Notes under the pieces: model-generated
The model's database searches: none
Told to the model about the DNA's origin: nothing
The model's input: the letters and a program-made list of their open reading frames with translations, nothing else
Shown here: positions 6,853 to 14,447 of the stretch, piece after piece
How positions within the stretch are numbered: position 1 is the first letter of the stretch
Layout: each line of letters starts with the position of its first letter
Program-made: the position numbers and the translations under genes
Origin: Clostridiales bacterium
GTDB lineage: Bacteria > Bacillota > Clostridia > Oscillospirales > Oscillospiraceae
Reading direction: 5' to 3'
Length of the DNA stretch: 20,148 nt
Assembly (NCBI GenBank): GCA_021200895.1
Contig: JAJQFX010000211.1
Location: forward strand, 1 to 20,148

Positions 6853-8298
6853 ATGAAAGCTCAGACAAACTACACCATGCTCTGCGACTTTTACGAGCTG
6901 ACCATGGCCAACGGCTACTTCCAGTCCCCCATGGGGAACCGCATCACCTATTTCGACGTATTCTTCCGCAGCATCCCCGACGGAGGCGGCTTCGCCATCG
7001 CCGCCGGTCTGGAGCAGGTCATTGACTATATCCAGAACCTCCGCTTTGACGAGGAGGACATCGCCTACCTCCGGGGGAAGGGCTGCTTCCAGGAGGAGTT
7101 CCTGGACTATCTGCGCAATTTTAAGTTCACCGGCGACATCTGGGCCGTGCCGGAGGGCACCCCCATCTTCCCCCGGGAGCCGATTTTGACCGTCCGGGCC
7201 CCGGCCATCCAGGCCCAGTTCATCGAGACCTATCTGCTCCTCTGCCTGAACCACCAGAGCCTCATCGCCACCAAGGCCAACCGCATCGTCCGGGCGGCGG
7301 AGGGCCGCCCCATCTCTGAGTTCGGCTCCCGGCGGGCCCAGGGCGCGGAGGGCGCTATCCTGGGGGCGCGGGCCGCCTACATCGCCGGCTGCACCGGCAC
7401 CGCCTGCGTCCAGGCCGACCGGGATTATCAGGTACCCGCCACCGGCACCATGGCCCACTCCTGGGTGCAGATGTTTGACGACGAGTATACCGCCTTCAAG
7501 ACCTACTGTGAGCTGTACCCCAACAACGCCACCCTGCTGGTGGACACCTACAACGTGCTGAAATCCGGCGTGCCCAACGCCATCCGCGCCTTCAAGGAGG
7601 TGCTGCTGCCCAAGGGCATTACGAAGTGCGCCATCCGGCTGGACTCCGGCGACCTGACCTACCTCTCCAAGAAGGCCCGGAAGATGCTGGACGAGGCCGG
7701 TCTGCCCCAGTGCAAAATCGTGGCCTCCAACTCGCTGGATGAGTACCTCATCCGCGACCTGCTCCAGCAGGGGGCCCAGCTGGACGCCTTCGGCGTAGGC
7801 GAGCGGCTCATCACCTCCAAGAGCAACCCGGTGTTCGGCGGCGTGTACAAGCTGGTGGCCGTGGAGGACGAGAACGGGAATATTCAGCCCAAAATCAAAA
7901 TCTCCGAAAATCCGGAGAAGGTCACCGTCCCCCACTTCAAGAAGGTGTACCGCCTGTATGACAACGAGACGGGGAATGCCTTTGTGGACGTGCTGTGCGT
8001 TCACGATGAGGAAATTGACGACAGCAAGGATTTGGAGCTGTTCGACCCCCGCTACAACTGGAAGCGCAAGACCTTCACCAACTTCCACTCCCGCAGCCTG
8101 CAGGAGCCGATTTTCCTGGGCGGCAAGCTGGTGTATCAGTCCCCCGCCATCCATGACATCCAATCCTACTGCGCCGGACAAATCGACCTGCTGTGGGACG
8201 AGGTGAAGCGGTTTGAAAACCCCCACGCCTACTATGTGGATCTGTCCCCCAAGCTGTGGCAAATCAGGCAGGACCTGCTGAACCAGAAGCGGTTCTAA
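6853..8298 (+). CDS. pncB: Nicotinate phosphoribosyltransferase
   Basis: Converts nicotinate and PRPP to nicotinate mononucleotide, usually with ATP hydrolysis: the entry step of the Preiss-Handler NAD salvage pathway in the cytosol. At 481 residues it fits the Firmicutes-type enzyme. Visible motifs are the N-terminal YTMLCDFYELTMANGY segment, EFGSRRAQG (156-164), ATGTMAHSW with the probable phospho-acceptor His202, RLDSGDL (262-268), and the FGVGERL phosphate loop (313-319). The start at 6853 was chosen because GGAG lies six nt upstream and it begins the conserved N-terminus; an in-frame ATG at 6841 would overlap that site. It is transcribed alone from its own promoter and closed by a strong terminator. 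The dyad and leader upstream suggest control by NAD-precursor status. Confidence 0.93.
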   Translation: MKAQTNYTMLCDFYELTMANGYFQSPMGNRITYFDVFFRSIPDGGGFAIAAGLEQVIDYIQNLRFDEEDIAYLRGKGCFQEEFLDYLRNFKFTGDIWAVPEGTPIFPREPILTVRAPAIQAQFIETYLLLCLNHQSLIATKANRIVRAAEGRPISEFGSRRAQGAEGAILGARAAYIAGCTGTACVQADRDYQVPATGTMAHSWVQMFDDEYTAFKTYCELYPNNATLLVDTYNVLKSGVPNAIRAFKEVLLPKGITKCAIRLDSGDLTYLSKKARKMLDEAGLPQCKIVASNSLDEYLIRDLLQQGAQLDAFGVGERLITSKSNPVFGGVYKLVAVEDENGNIQPKIKISENPEKVTVPHFKKVYRLYDNETGNAFVDVLCVHDEEIDDSKDLELFDPRYNWKRKTFTNFHSRSLQEPIFLGGKLVYQSPAIHDIQSYCAGQIDLLWDEVKRFENPHAYYVDLSPKLWQIRQDLLNQKRF

Positions 8299-8308
8299 AA
8301 AATCCCCA

Positions 8309-8337
8309 GAGCGCCGGGCTATCCGGCGCTCTTTTTT
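8309..8337 (+). terminator. Intrinsic terminator of pncB
   Basis: A perfect 9-bp GC-rich stem (8309-8317 with 8323-8331), loop GCTAT, followed directly by six T residues (8332-8337). It begins 10 nt after the pncB stop codon. Confidence 0.92.
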
Positions 8338-8371
8338 GCACACTGGCGGCAAAACGAGGCACTAAGACGGA

Positions 8372-8403
8372 AACAGCCGTCACTCGGATGTGTAACGGCT
8401 GTT
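8372..8403 (-). terminator. Hairpin downstream of the glycosyltransferase gene, probable terminator
   Basis: A perfect 9-bp inverted repeat (8372-8380 with 8395-8403) with a 14-nt loop lies 9 nt beyond the glycosyltransferase stop. On the minus strand it is followed by TTCCGTCTT, a weak T-tract, so termination may be partial. Confidence 0.5.
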
Positions 8404-8411
8404 CGGGTCGT

Positions 8412-9434
8412 TTAATTGAATTTGTACACTTTTTGCACCAGATGGTACACCCGGACGGTGAGCTTCCGGCCCTGATAGGTGGGCAGCATGGTGATGGTCG
8501 CCAGGCTGCGGTGGCGAATCTTATCATAGAGGCGCTGGTCAGCCTGCTTCAGGTAGGCCCAGATGTCCGAGCGCTTTTGCAGCGCCGCGTCGCTGCCGTC
8601 GATGATCAGGAACATGGAGCAAATGCACATCATCATGGTCAGGTAGCGAACCATATAGGCCGCCACCTTCTTCCGGCGCTGGCGCAGCTCCGTCAGGTCG
8701 CAGCAGTCGATCATCAGCCGGGTGACCAGCAGCTGCTGGTCAATACGCTTCACCATCACCGCCTCGTTGACGCTCTGGTCGGCCCGGCCGATAAAGTAGC
8801 GGTACAGGTCCAGATTCATGTAGTACATGGTGTACACGCTGGGCAGGGGCTGATAGACGAAGATATTGTCCACATAGAAGGTGTGCTTGGGCAGCTCCAG
8901 CCCGCAGTCCCGCAGGAGCTGGGTGCGGTAAATGACGGAGTGCATCAGCAGGTATTGGCTGACCCCCCAGTGACCCACCTCGTCCCAGGTGAACACCTTG
9001 TCCTCCGGGAAGACCCTGTGATAGTCGACCGTGTGGTGGGTGCCGTCCTCCGCGTGCTCATAGACGTAGTTGGCGATGACCATATCCACCGGCTTGGGCT
9101 GGGCGGCGAACTCCCGCAGCTTCGCCATCACCTGTTTCAGCGCCTGCATATCCAGCCAGTCGTCCGAATCCACTACCTTGTAATAGACCCCTGTGGCGTT
9201 CCGGACTCCCTGGTTCACGCCCTCGCCGTGGCCGCCGTTGGGCTGATGAATGACCCGCACGATGGTGGGGTATTTCTCTGCATAGGCGTCGGCGATGGCC
9301 CCAGTCTCATCGGTGGAGCCGTCGTCCACCAGAATGATTTCCGCCTCCTCCCCCGCGCTGAGCAGCGTCTCAATGCAATGGGACATATAGGCCGCAGAGT
9401 TGTAGCAGGGGACGGCAAAGCTAATCAGCTTCAA
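8412..9434 (-). CDS. Family 2 glycosyltransferase (GT-A fold)
   Basis: Predicted inverting glycosyltransferase of 340 residues that uses a nucleotide sugar, probably on a cell-surface glycan or lipid at the inner membrane face. The N-terminal GT-A domain shows AVPCYNSAAYM (7-17), the ILVDDGSTD nucleotide-binding motif (34-42), NGGHG (66-70) and the metal-binding DSDD (89-92). The C-terminal part is helical with hydrophobic stretches but no clear multi-helix membrane domain. The start is a TTG at 9434 with AAAGGAG nine nt upstream. It has its own promoter, so it need not be co-transcribed with the upstream MATE gene. Donor and acceptor cannot be inferred. Confidence 0.85.
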   Translation of the reverse strand: MKLISFAVPCYNSAAYMSHCIETLLSAGEEAEIILVDDGSTDETGAIADAYAEKYPTIVRVIHQPNGGHGEGVNQGVRNATGVYYKVVDSDDWLDMQALKQVMAKLREFAAQPKPVDMVIANYVYEHAEDGTHHTVDYHRVFPEDKVFTWDEVGHWGVSQYLLMHSVIYRTQLLRDCGLELPKHTFYVDNIFVYQPLPSVYTMYYMNLDLYRYFIGRADQSVNEAVMVKRIDQQLLVTRLMIDCCDLTELRQRRKKVAAYMVRYLTMMMCICSMFLIIDGSDAALQKRSDIWAYLKQADQRLYDKIRHRSLATITMLPTYQGRKLTVRVYHLVQKVYKFN

Positions 9435-9550
9435 GTTGATCTACTCCTTTGTAATCGTATCGGGTCGGCCCCGCCGGGGCATCCCCCTTGAAAACCGCCT
9501 AAAATGGGCAAAAACAGCGATAAACAGACAGCAAACGCTATCAATGCAGT

Positions 9551-9579
9551 ATTATAGCACGTTTATTCCGCAAATGGAA
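9551..9579 (-). promoter_or_regulatory. Probable promoter of the glycosyltransferase gene
   Basis: On the minus strand a perfect TATAAT (9551-9556) is preceded by TGC and, after 17 nt, by a weak -35 TTCCAT (9574-9579). It lies about 117 nt upstream of the TTG start. Confidence 0.55.
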
Positions 9580-9588
9580 CCGGTTTTT

Positions 9589-9606
9589 CAAATTTTAAGA
9601 AATTTG
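9589..9606. other. AT-rich hairpin between MATE and glycosyltransferase genes
   Basis: A 7-bp perfect inverted repeat CAAATTT/AAATTTG with a four-base loop lies 38 nt beyond the MATE stop. On the minus strand GAAAAACC follows, so it lacks a T-tract and is at best a weak terminator. Confidence 0.3.
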
Positions 9607-9643
9607 TAAGACTTTACTGTCGGCGTCAGAAGCGGTGGCCTCC

Positions 9644-10975
9644 TCACGCCGCCAGCCCCGCCTTCTTCCGCCAGCTGCCGGACAGGTATCGGCTCACAAA
9701 GCAAATGACCCGGAACACCCAGTCCATCACCATGGCCATCCAGACGCCTATCGCGCCCATCCCCATATGGACGCCCAGAACGTAGCTGAACGCCACCCGG
9801 AACACAGCCACAGAGAACACGGAGATGCCCATGGTAAAATGTACGTCGTTGCAGGCCCGCAGCATATTGGGCAGCACGAAGGACGCCGGCCACAGGAGCA
9901 TGGCGACGCCGTCGTGAATCAGCACCAGGGTGCGGGCCAGCTCCGTGGTCTCCGCCCCCAGCCCGTAGATGGACAGGATGGGGGAGAGCAGCAGGAGAAT
10001 CGTGATATTCTGGACGGCGGTGAGGGCATAGGTGATGCCCAGCAGCCGTTTGGTGTAATACCGCACCTGGGCCTCGTCCCTGGCCCCTACGCAGCGGCCA
10101 ATGACGGTGATCATCACCAGGCTCATGGCCTGGCCGGAGATGCAGCCCATGGCGTCCAGGCTGTTGGCCACCCCGTTGGCCGCGATTTGCACCGTGCCGA
10201 AGCCGGAGATGATGCTGACCACCAGCACCCGTCCCAGCTGGAACAGACCGTTTTCAATGCCGCTGGGGATGCCGATGTAGAAAATCCGGGCCACCACGTC
10301 CTTTTCAAAGTGATAGCGCTCCTTTACCAGATGGATGGTGAGGGACTGATTTTTCAGCATTTGGTACAGCACTACTGCCACCACGGCCCTGGAAATCAGG
10401 GTGGGGACGGCCACCCCAGCCACCCCAGCGTGGAGGGCATAGACGCCGATGGCGTTGCCGACGATGTTGATGACATTCATCAGGGCCGACACCTGGAAGG
10501 TGATTTTGGAGTTCCCCATGGAACGGAACAGGGCAGCGCAGCAGCTGTACACCGCCAGGAAGGGGAAGGACAGCGCCGTAATCAGCAGATAGGTGATGGC
10601 GTCCGCCAGCACGTCCGCCTCGATGGAGCCGAAGAACAGCAGCAGGATGGGCCGATGCAGCAGCATGAACACCGCCGAGACCGCCACCGTAATGACCCCC
10701 ACCGACACAATCAGCTGCTTGGAGGAGCGGCAGGCCGCCTGCTGGTTGCCGCCGCCCAGGTACTGAGAGGTGACTACGGCCCCGCCGGTGGCCAGGGCCG
10801 ACAGCACGGCGAAAATCAGGTTGTTTATCATATCCACCAGGGAGACCCCGGAGATGGCCGCCTCCCCTACGGAGGACACCATCATGGCGTCTATCATGCC
10901 CACCGTGATAGCCAGGGCCTGCTCCAGCAGCAGCGGCCCGATCAATTTCTTTAAATCCTGCTTTGAAAATAACAC
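9644..10975 (-). CDS. MATE-family multidrug/sodium antiporter
   Basis: Polytopic inner-membrane efflux protein of 443 residues, the normal length for MATE transporters with 12 helices. It is expected to export cationic drugs or metabolites in exchange for sodium or protons. The N-terminus is typical (KKLIGPLLLEQALAITVGMIDAMMVSS), and the repeat motif PSGIENGLFQLGRVL opens the second half, matching the internal two-fold symmetry of the family. The start was placed at GTG 10975, with GAGGG eight nt upstream; a frame extension to 11053 would add 26 residues covering the leader. A good promoter lies about 70 nt upstream of the start. Substrate is unknown and the neighbours give no clue. Confidence 0.9.
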   Translation of the reverse strand: MLFSKQDLKKLIGPLLLEQALAITVGMIDAMMVSSVGEAAISGVSLVDMINNLIFAVLSALATGGAVVTSQYLGGGNQQAACRSSKQLIVSVGVITVAVSAVFMLLHRPILLLFFGSIEADVLADAITYLLITALSFPFLAVYSCCAALFRSMGNSKITFQVSALMNVINIVGNAIGVYALHAGVAGVAVPTLISRAVVAVVLYQMLKNQSLTIHLVKERYHFEKDVVARIFYIGIPSGIENGLFQLGRVLVVSIISGFGTVQIAANGVANSLDAMGCISGQAMSLVMITVIGRCVGARDEAQVRYYTKRLLGITYALTAVQNITILLLLSPILSIYGLGAETTELARTLVLIHDGVAMLLWPASFVLPNMLRACNDVHFTMGISVFSVAVFRVAFSYVLGVHMGMGAIGVWMAMVMDWVFRVICFVSRYLSGSWRKKAGLAA

Positions 10976-11043
10976 GACCGATTCCCTCTCTCTGGATGCA
11001 GCGGTTTCCTGCCGATGGGCAGCGCCGCACCGGTGCGGAACTG

Positions 11044-11072
11044 AGTATAGCACAATGGCCCGCCGGTTGCAA
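11044..11072 (-). promoter_or_regulatory. Promoter of the MATE gene
   Basis: On the minus strand TTGCAA (11067-11072), a 17-nt spacer and TATACT (11044-11049). It lies just upstream of the MATE leader and just beyond the hairpin at 11108-11141. Confidence 0.7.
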
Positions 11073-11107
11073 TCTCCGATTTTATCCCTTCCTTAGGACA
11101 GACGCAC

Positions 11108-11141
11108 AAAGGGCCGCCCCACGGCTGTGAGGCGGCCCTTT
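11108..11141 (-). terminator. GC-rich hairpin, probable terminator downstream of the foldase gene
   Basis: A perfect 11-bp stem (11108-11118 with 11131-11141) encloses a 12-nt loop. On the minus strand it is followed by GTGCGTCTGT, a poor T-tract apart from the TTT that ends the stem. It lies about 140 nt after the foldase stop and 36 nt before the MATE -35 box. The intervening stretch 11142-11280 holds no gene I can support. Confidence 0.55.
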
Positions 11142-11280
11142 GCTTGGAAAAGAAAAGAGAGGAGAAAAAAGAAGAACTTCTGTTCACAGTCTTATCATAG
11201 CACACAGGCACGGGGGGTTCTTGAACAGAATCCAAAGAAATTGTAAAGCCTTTATGAACGTCTGCCGAATGACAGAGGGG

Positions 11281-12618
11281 TCAGGACGCACTGCCGATGG
11301 TCTCCTGCAAGGCGGCCAGGGCGTCGAAGTAAGCGATATAATCCAGCTCCTCCAGAGCGTCCGCATAGGTGATGTCAGCGGAGGAGACGGCGGCCTCGAT
11401 GGCGGCGCTGAACAACTCATCCGCATAGTCCTGCTTTACCTCGGACAGGTTTTCCTCCCCCAGGGGCAGGCGGAGCACCACGAAGTAGCCGTAGTCAGTG
11501 GCGTCGGTGATGCCCACCTCATACTCCTCCAGGGCCAGCACCGTGTCACCGAAGGAAAGGTCGCTGGAGGGGCCGACGTAGTACTCCTCCGTGTCGCCGT
11601 TCTCATTCAACTCCGCCTGCTGGGCCTGGAACTCCTCCACCAGTTCGTCGCCGCTGAGTTGAGAGAGGGCCTCATAGCAGGCCTGAGCCTCGGCCTGGAC
11701 GGCCTCCAGCTCCTCGCCCTCCAGATCTACGGCGTTAAACAGGATATAGCGGCAGTTATAGTAGCCGTTCTCCTCAGCATACGCCTCGGTCATCTCGTCA
11801 GTGATTTCCTCCGAGCCGCCCTCGCCGTAGACCGCCAGCTGGTAGGCGTTGCCGTAGATGGTGCAGGTGAGGACGTCCTCCATCGCGCCCGCGTTGGCCC
11901 CCACATAGAGCAGGTCAGACTCCGTCTGCTCGGCCATGGACTCCTCCAGGGAAGTCTGATCCTCCTCGGTGAAGGCGATTCCGGCGTCCTCCGCCAGCTT
12001 GCGGGCCATCGTCAGCTCCGTGGACGCCTCCTTCGCGATTGAGATGAAGAGGTCGGCATAGGTCATGTCATCGCTGTAGCTGTCCTCCAGGCTGACATCG
12101 TAGCCGCCGCTGGTGAACATCAGCATATAGTACGTCTCATAGTAACTCAGGTAGTAGAAGAACATATCCGCCGTGATTTCCACCCCGTCCATGGTGATGA
12201 CCACGGTGTCATTGCTCAGGACGCCGTCGGTCAGGTAGGCCACGCAGTCCTCTCTGGCTTCGGCGGGGACGGCGGCGAGGATGGCCTCCTCCTCGCTGGC
12301 GAGGCTGGAGCCGGAGGCGGATTCCGCTTCGGCGGATGTGCTGGCGGAGGAAGATTCCGCCTCGGCGGACGTGCTGGCGGAGGAAGTTTCCGCCTCAGCG
12401 GATGTGCTGGCGGAGGAAGATTCCGCCTCGGCGGACGTGCTGGCGGAGGAAGTTTCCGCCTCAGCGGATGTGCTGGCGGAGGAGGTTTCCGCCTCAGCGG
12501 ATGTGCTGGCGGAGGAGGTTTCGCTGTCGGTGGCGCTGCTCTCCGCGCTTCCACCGCAGGCGGTCAGGGAGCAGGCTGTGGCCAGAACCAGCAGCAGGGC
12601 AAGGATCCTTCGTTTCAT
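11281..12618 (-). CDS. PrsA/SurA-like foldase lipoprotein with N-terminal tandem repeats
   Basis: Predicted secreted lipoprotein of 445 residues, related to peptidyl-prolyl isomerase foldases that help secreted proteins fold on the outer membrane face. The signal peptide (1-20) ends in the lipobox LTAC with Cys21. Residues 33-98 are six near-identical 11-residue Ser/Ala/Glu units, probably a flexible surface tether. Residues about 100-270 resemble the helical SurA_N/PrsA core. The region around 290-390 resembles a parvulin domain, starting with CRYILF where active parvulins usually have a conserved His, so isomerase activity is doubtful. The start ATG has GGAGG seven nt upstream. The protein is very acidic. 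Function is inferred from resemblance; a pure chaperone role is possible. Confidence 0.75.
   Translation of the reverse strand: MKRRILALLLVLATACSLTACGGSAESSATDSETSSASTSAEAETSSASTSAEAETSSASTSAEAESSSASTSAEAETSSASTSAEAESSSASTSAEAESASGSSLASEEEAILAAVPAEAREDCVAYLTDGVLSNDTVVITMDGVEITADMFFYYLSYYETYYMLMFTSGGYDVSLEDSYSDDMTYADLFISIAKEASTELTMARKLAEDAGIAFTEEDQTSLEESMAEQTESDLLYVGANAGAMEDVLTCTIYGNAYQLAVYGEGGSEEITDEMTEAYAEENGYYNCRYILFNAVDLEGEELEAVQAEAQACYEALSQLSGDELVEEFQAQQAELNENGDTEEYYVGPSSDLSFGDTVLALEEYEVGITDATDYGYFVVLRLPLGEENLSEVKQDYADELFSAAIEAAVSSADITYADALEELDYIAYFDALAALQETIGSAS
12325..12522 (-). repeat. Six 33-bp tandem repeats inside the foldase gene
   Basis: Six in-frame 33-bp units encode 11-residue repeats of the form E-T/S-S-S-A-S-T-S-A-E-A. 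Units differ only at synonymous sites and one Thr/Ser position, and partly alternate as 66-bp pairs. Each unit is a multiple of three, so copy-number change keeps the frame. Confidence 0.95.
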
Positions 12619-12657
12619 GGGGTAGCCTCCATTCTATATTGTATGATTGGGCCTTTG

Positions 12658-12672
12658 CCCGTCTAAGACGGG
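12658..12672. promoter_or_regulatory. 15-bp palindrome in the foldase promoter region
   Basis: CCCGTCT-A-AGACGGG is a perfect 7-bp inverted repeat around one base. It falls just downstream of the -10 box at 12685-12690, within the first 20 or so transcribed bases, where a repressor could bind or a short RNA hairpin could form. Confidence 0.4.
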
Positions 12673-12684
12673 TAGGATACTACT

Positions 12685-12713
12685 ATTTTCGCACAAATCG
12701 AATTGTTCGTCAA
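12685..12713 (-). promoter_or_regulatory. Probable promoter of the foldase gene
   Basis: On the minus strand TTGACG (12708-12713), a 17-nt spacer and GAAAAT (12685-12690). An alternative closer to the gene has a good -10, TACAAT (12638-12643), but its -35 (TTAGAC, 12661-12666) is poor. Confidence 0.5.
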
Positions 12714-12745
12714 GAAAGAAACAGTATGTTTTATATCATTCTGCG

Positions 12746-13468
12746 TCAGGAAAGCAGCATACTGACCCCGCCAATGGCCAGCAGGTGCAGGGGGTAGAAC
12801 CAGTAGAAGAAGTGCTTCAGCCGGCGGCTCCCCCGCTGCCCGTTGTAGGCCAGCAGCAGGAGCAGCGAGAGCAGACTGTAGGGCTGCACCCACCCTGTCT
12901 GGAGGGATGATAGCAGCAGCCCCACCCCGAAGCCCATCAGGGGCAGCCGCTCCCCCAGGAACCGGGGCAGGCGGGCGCGGCGCTCCGGCGGCAGGTCGCA
13001 CACCTCGGCCAGCACCGGCAGCAGCACCCCCAAAAAGCCGTAGTCCACCGTGAACAGGGCGCACAGCAGATACGCCCCCAGCAGGCAGAGGGCTACCATC
13101 GCCAAATGCCGCCCGTCCCGCTGCCGCTTCCACCCCTGGACGGCGTACAGCACGCAGATGGACAGGGAGAAGGTAATTAAGACGTTGCCGTAAAGTTCCC
13201 CGTCATAGATATAGTAGGCCGCCACGCACACCAGACCCAGCCCCAGCATTCGGGTCAGGTAGGCCCGCCGGTCATGGGTGTACCGGCTGCCCTCATAGAT
13301 GAAGTAGGAGAACACCGGGAAGGCCAGCCGCCCGATGATGCGCAGGGCAAGCACTCCGGGCAGCAGCTCCGCCCCAATGTGGTCTATCAGCATGGCAGCT
13401 GCGGCAATCAGCTTCAGTTGGTTCTGGTTGAGGCCGGCCATCGGCCGTTCTGTTTTGCTTCGTTCCAT
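12746..13468 (-). CDS. TraX-family integral membrane protein
   Basis: Polytopic membrane protein of 240 residues with about eight hydrophobic segments. It matches the TraX family, named for the F-plasmid pilin N-acetyltransferase. The N-terminal signature LNQNQLKLIAAAAMLIDHIG and the following RIIGRLAFPVFSYFIYEGSRYT segment are characteristic, and the C-terminal HFFYWFYPLHLLAI is typical. Chromosomal Firmicutes members act outside conjugation and their substrate is unknown; relatives are acyltransferase-like. The start ATG at 13468 has GGAGG five nt upstream; an in-frame ATG at 13561 would extend over the promoter. A consensus promoter lies about 40 nt upstream. No other conjugation gene is nearby. 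Confidence 0.82.
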   Translation of the reverse strand: MERSKTERPMAGLNQNQLKLIAAAAMLIDHIGAELLPGVLALRIIGRLAFPVFSYFIYEGSRYTHDRRAYLTRMLGLGLVCVAAYYIYDGELYGNVLITFSLSICVLYAVQGWKRQRDGRHLAMVALCLLGAYLLCALFTVDYGFLGVLLPVLAEVCDLPPERRARLPRFLGERLPLMGFGVGLLLSSLQTGWVQPYSLLSLLLLLAYNGQRGSRRLKHFFYWFYPLHLLAIGGVSMLLS

Positions 13469-13504
13469 AGGCGCCTCCCTGGAAGGGTGTTTCTGTATAA
13501 GGTT

Positions 13505-13533
13505 ATCATAGAAGGAAAAGCGGCCTCTGTCAA
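13505..13533 (-). promoter_or_regulatory. Strong promoter of the TraX-family gene
   Basis: On the minus strand a perfect TTGACA (13528-13533), a 17-nt spacer and TATGAT (13505-13510), 37 nt upstream of the start codon. Confidence 0.85.
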
Positions 13534-13591
13534 CCTGCTTTTTCCCGGCGGGAATCTTCATAGAATCTTAATCCCGCTGGGGCCCATTCTC

Positions 13592-13600
13592 TGGTACAAT
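13592..13600 (+). promoter_or_regulatory. Extended -10 promoter of the small lipoprotein gene
   Basis: TGGTACAAT provides an extended -10 (TG plus TACAAT at 13595-13600) about 44 nt before the ATG. No good -35 is visible at the usual distance, which is common for extended -10 promoters. Confidence 0.5.
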
Positions 13601-13643
13601 AAAGGTGACACCGAAAGCCCACCCATCAGAATAGGAGGTCACC

Positions 13644-14216
13644 ATGACGCTGCATAGCCTTTTGTTCCTGCCCCTGGCGCTGCTGTTGGCGCTGCTCCTT
13701 TCCGCCTGCGACAACCACGCCGAAGGGGATACATCCCACCCGGAGGACAGCACCCTGTCCGTCAGCATTGTGGAGGACGAAGCCGCCTCCGCCAGCGGGA
13801 CGGATAGCGACCCGGCGGAGGAGGTGGACGTTTACCCCCTGCCCTTTACGGAGCAGGAGGATGTCTCCGATGCATACACCCCCATGGACGACGTACCCTG
13901 GGGGGAGGGGGAACTGGTCACGCTGAACTGCACCAACCTGGCGGTGGACGCCTACGCCGCCGGGGAGGAACCTGTCACGGTATCCGGGGCGGGGAGCCAG
14001 CTGCTGTTTTCCTGCACCTGGACGGAGGCGGAACTGACGGTCTACGTCGGCGTGCTGGATGAGGACGGCATCTGCTACTATCTCCCCCTCACCGGCGGCT
14101 CCGCCGCAGGGGTGTGGAATTTGAGCGGCCTCCCGGCGGGGCGGTACACCGTCTTTCTCATCAGCTCCAACAATGAGGAGGGGGAGACCTCCCTGGTCTA
14201 TCAAATGGCGGAATGA
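13644..14216 (+). CDS. Small predicted lipoprotein of unknown function
   Basis: Secreted, probably lipid-anchored protein of 190 residues that I do not recognise. The N-terminus is a hydrophobic signal peptide ending in the lipobox LSAC with Cys22, followed by Asp23. Residues 23-75 are acidic, low-complexity and likely disordered. Residues about 85-185 look like a compact beta-rich domain with several Thr/Val strands and the ending SGLPAGRYTVFLISSN, reminiscent of Ig-like or carboxypeptidase-regulatory-like folds; this is inference. GGAGG lies five nt before the ATG. It diverges from the TraX-family gene across a 175-nt gap containing both promoters, and ends before the terminator shared with the tRNA genes. 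Confidence 0.75.
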   Translation: MTLHSLLFLPLALLLALLLSACDNHAEGDTSHPEDSTLSVSIVEDEAASASGTDSDPAEEVDVYPLPFTEQEDVSDAYTPMDDVPWGEGELVTLNCTNLAVDAYAAGEEPVTVSGAGSQLLFSCTWTEAELTVYVGVLDEDGICYYLPLTGGSAAGVWNLSGLPAGRYTVFLISSNNEEGETSLVYQMAE

Positions 14217-14239
14217 ACCGCCCCGGAAACGATGAAAAG

Positions 14240-14267
14240 AACCCCCAAGGCAAAAGCCTTGGGGGTT
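14240..14267. terminator. Bidirectional terminator between the lipoprotein gene and tRNA genes
   Basis: A perfect 12-bp stem (14240-14251 with 14256-14267) with an AAAA loop. On the minus strand CTTTTCATC follows, giving a good terminator directly after the CCA end of tRNA-Val. On the plus strand only TGG follows, so it is weaker for the lipoprotein gene. Confidence 0.85.
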
Positions 14268-14344
14268 TGGTGGAGACTACTGGACTCGAACCAGTGACCT
14301 CCTGCGTGTGAAGCAGGCGCTCTAACCAGCTGAGCTAAGCCTCC
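14268..14344 (-). tRNA. tRNA-Val (CAC)
   Basis: Full cloverleaf on the minus strand: a 7-bp acceptor stem with one G-U pair, the D-arm AGCTCAGCTGGTTAGAGC, anticodon loop TTCACAC with anticodon CAC at 14308-14310, T-arm GGTTCGAGTCC, discriminator A and an encoded CCA (14268-14270). It reads the GTG valine codon. It is the last of three tRNAs in the cluster, four nt after tRNA-Glu. Confidence 0.95.
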
Positions 14345-14348
14345 ACAG

Positions 14349-14423
14349 TGGTGACCCGTACGGGACTCGAACCCATGTTACAGCCGTGAAAGGGCCGTGT
14401 CTTAACCACTTGACCAACGGGCC
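14349..14423 (-). tRNA. tRNA-Glu (TTC)
   Basis: Full cloverleaf on the minus strand beginning GGCCCGTTGGTCAAG, a typical bacterial tRNA-Glu start. The anticodon loop CTTTCAC carries TTC (14388-14390), the T-arm is GGGTTCGAGTCCC, and the gene ends with discriminator A and an encoded CCA (14349-14351). The anticodon stem contains one G-U pair. Confidence 0.96.
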
Positions 14424-14447
14424 ATAATAGAGCCGATCCTGGGGAAA

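Noticed and set aside
6664..8352. Minus-strand open frame opposite pncB
   Set aside because: It is antisense to a clear nicotinate phosphoribosyltransferase, covers the pncB promoter and terminator, and has no ribosome binding site or domain.
12325..12522. Regular 33-bp repeats as a CRISPR array
   Set aside because: The repeats are contiguous with no unique spacers, lie in frame inside a lipoprotein gene, and encode a low-complexity tether.
12746..13468. TraX homologue as evidence of a conjugative element
   Set aside because: No relaxase, type IV secretion, integrase or attachment site is nearby, and TraX-family genes are common in Firmicutes chromosomes.
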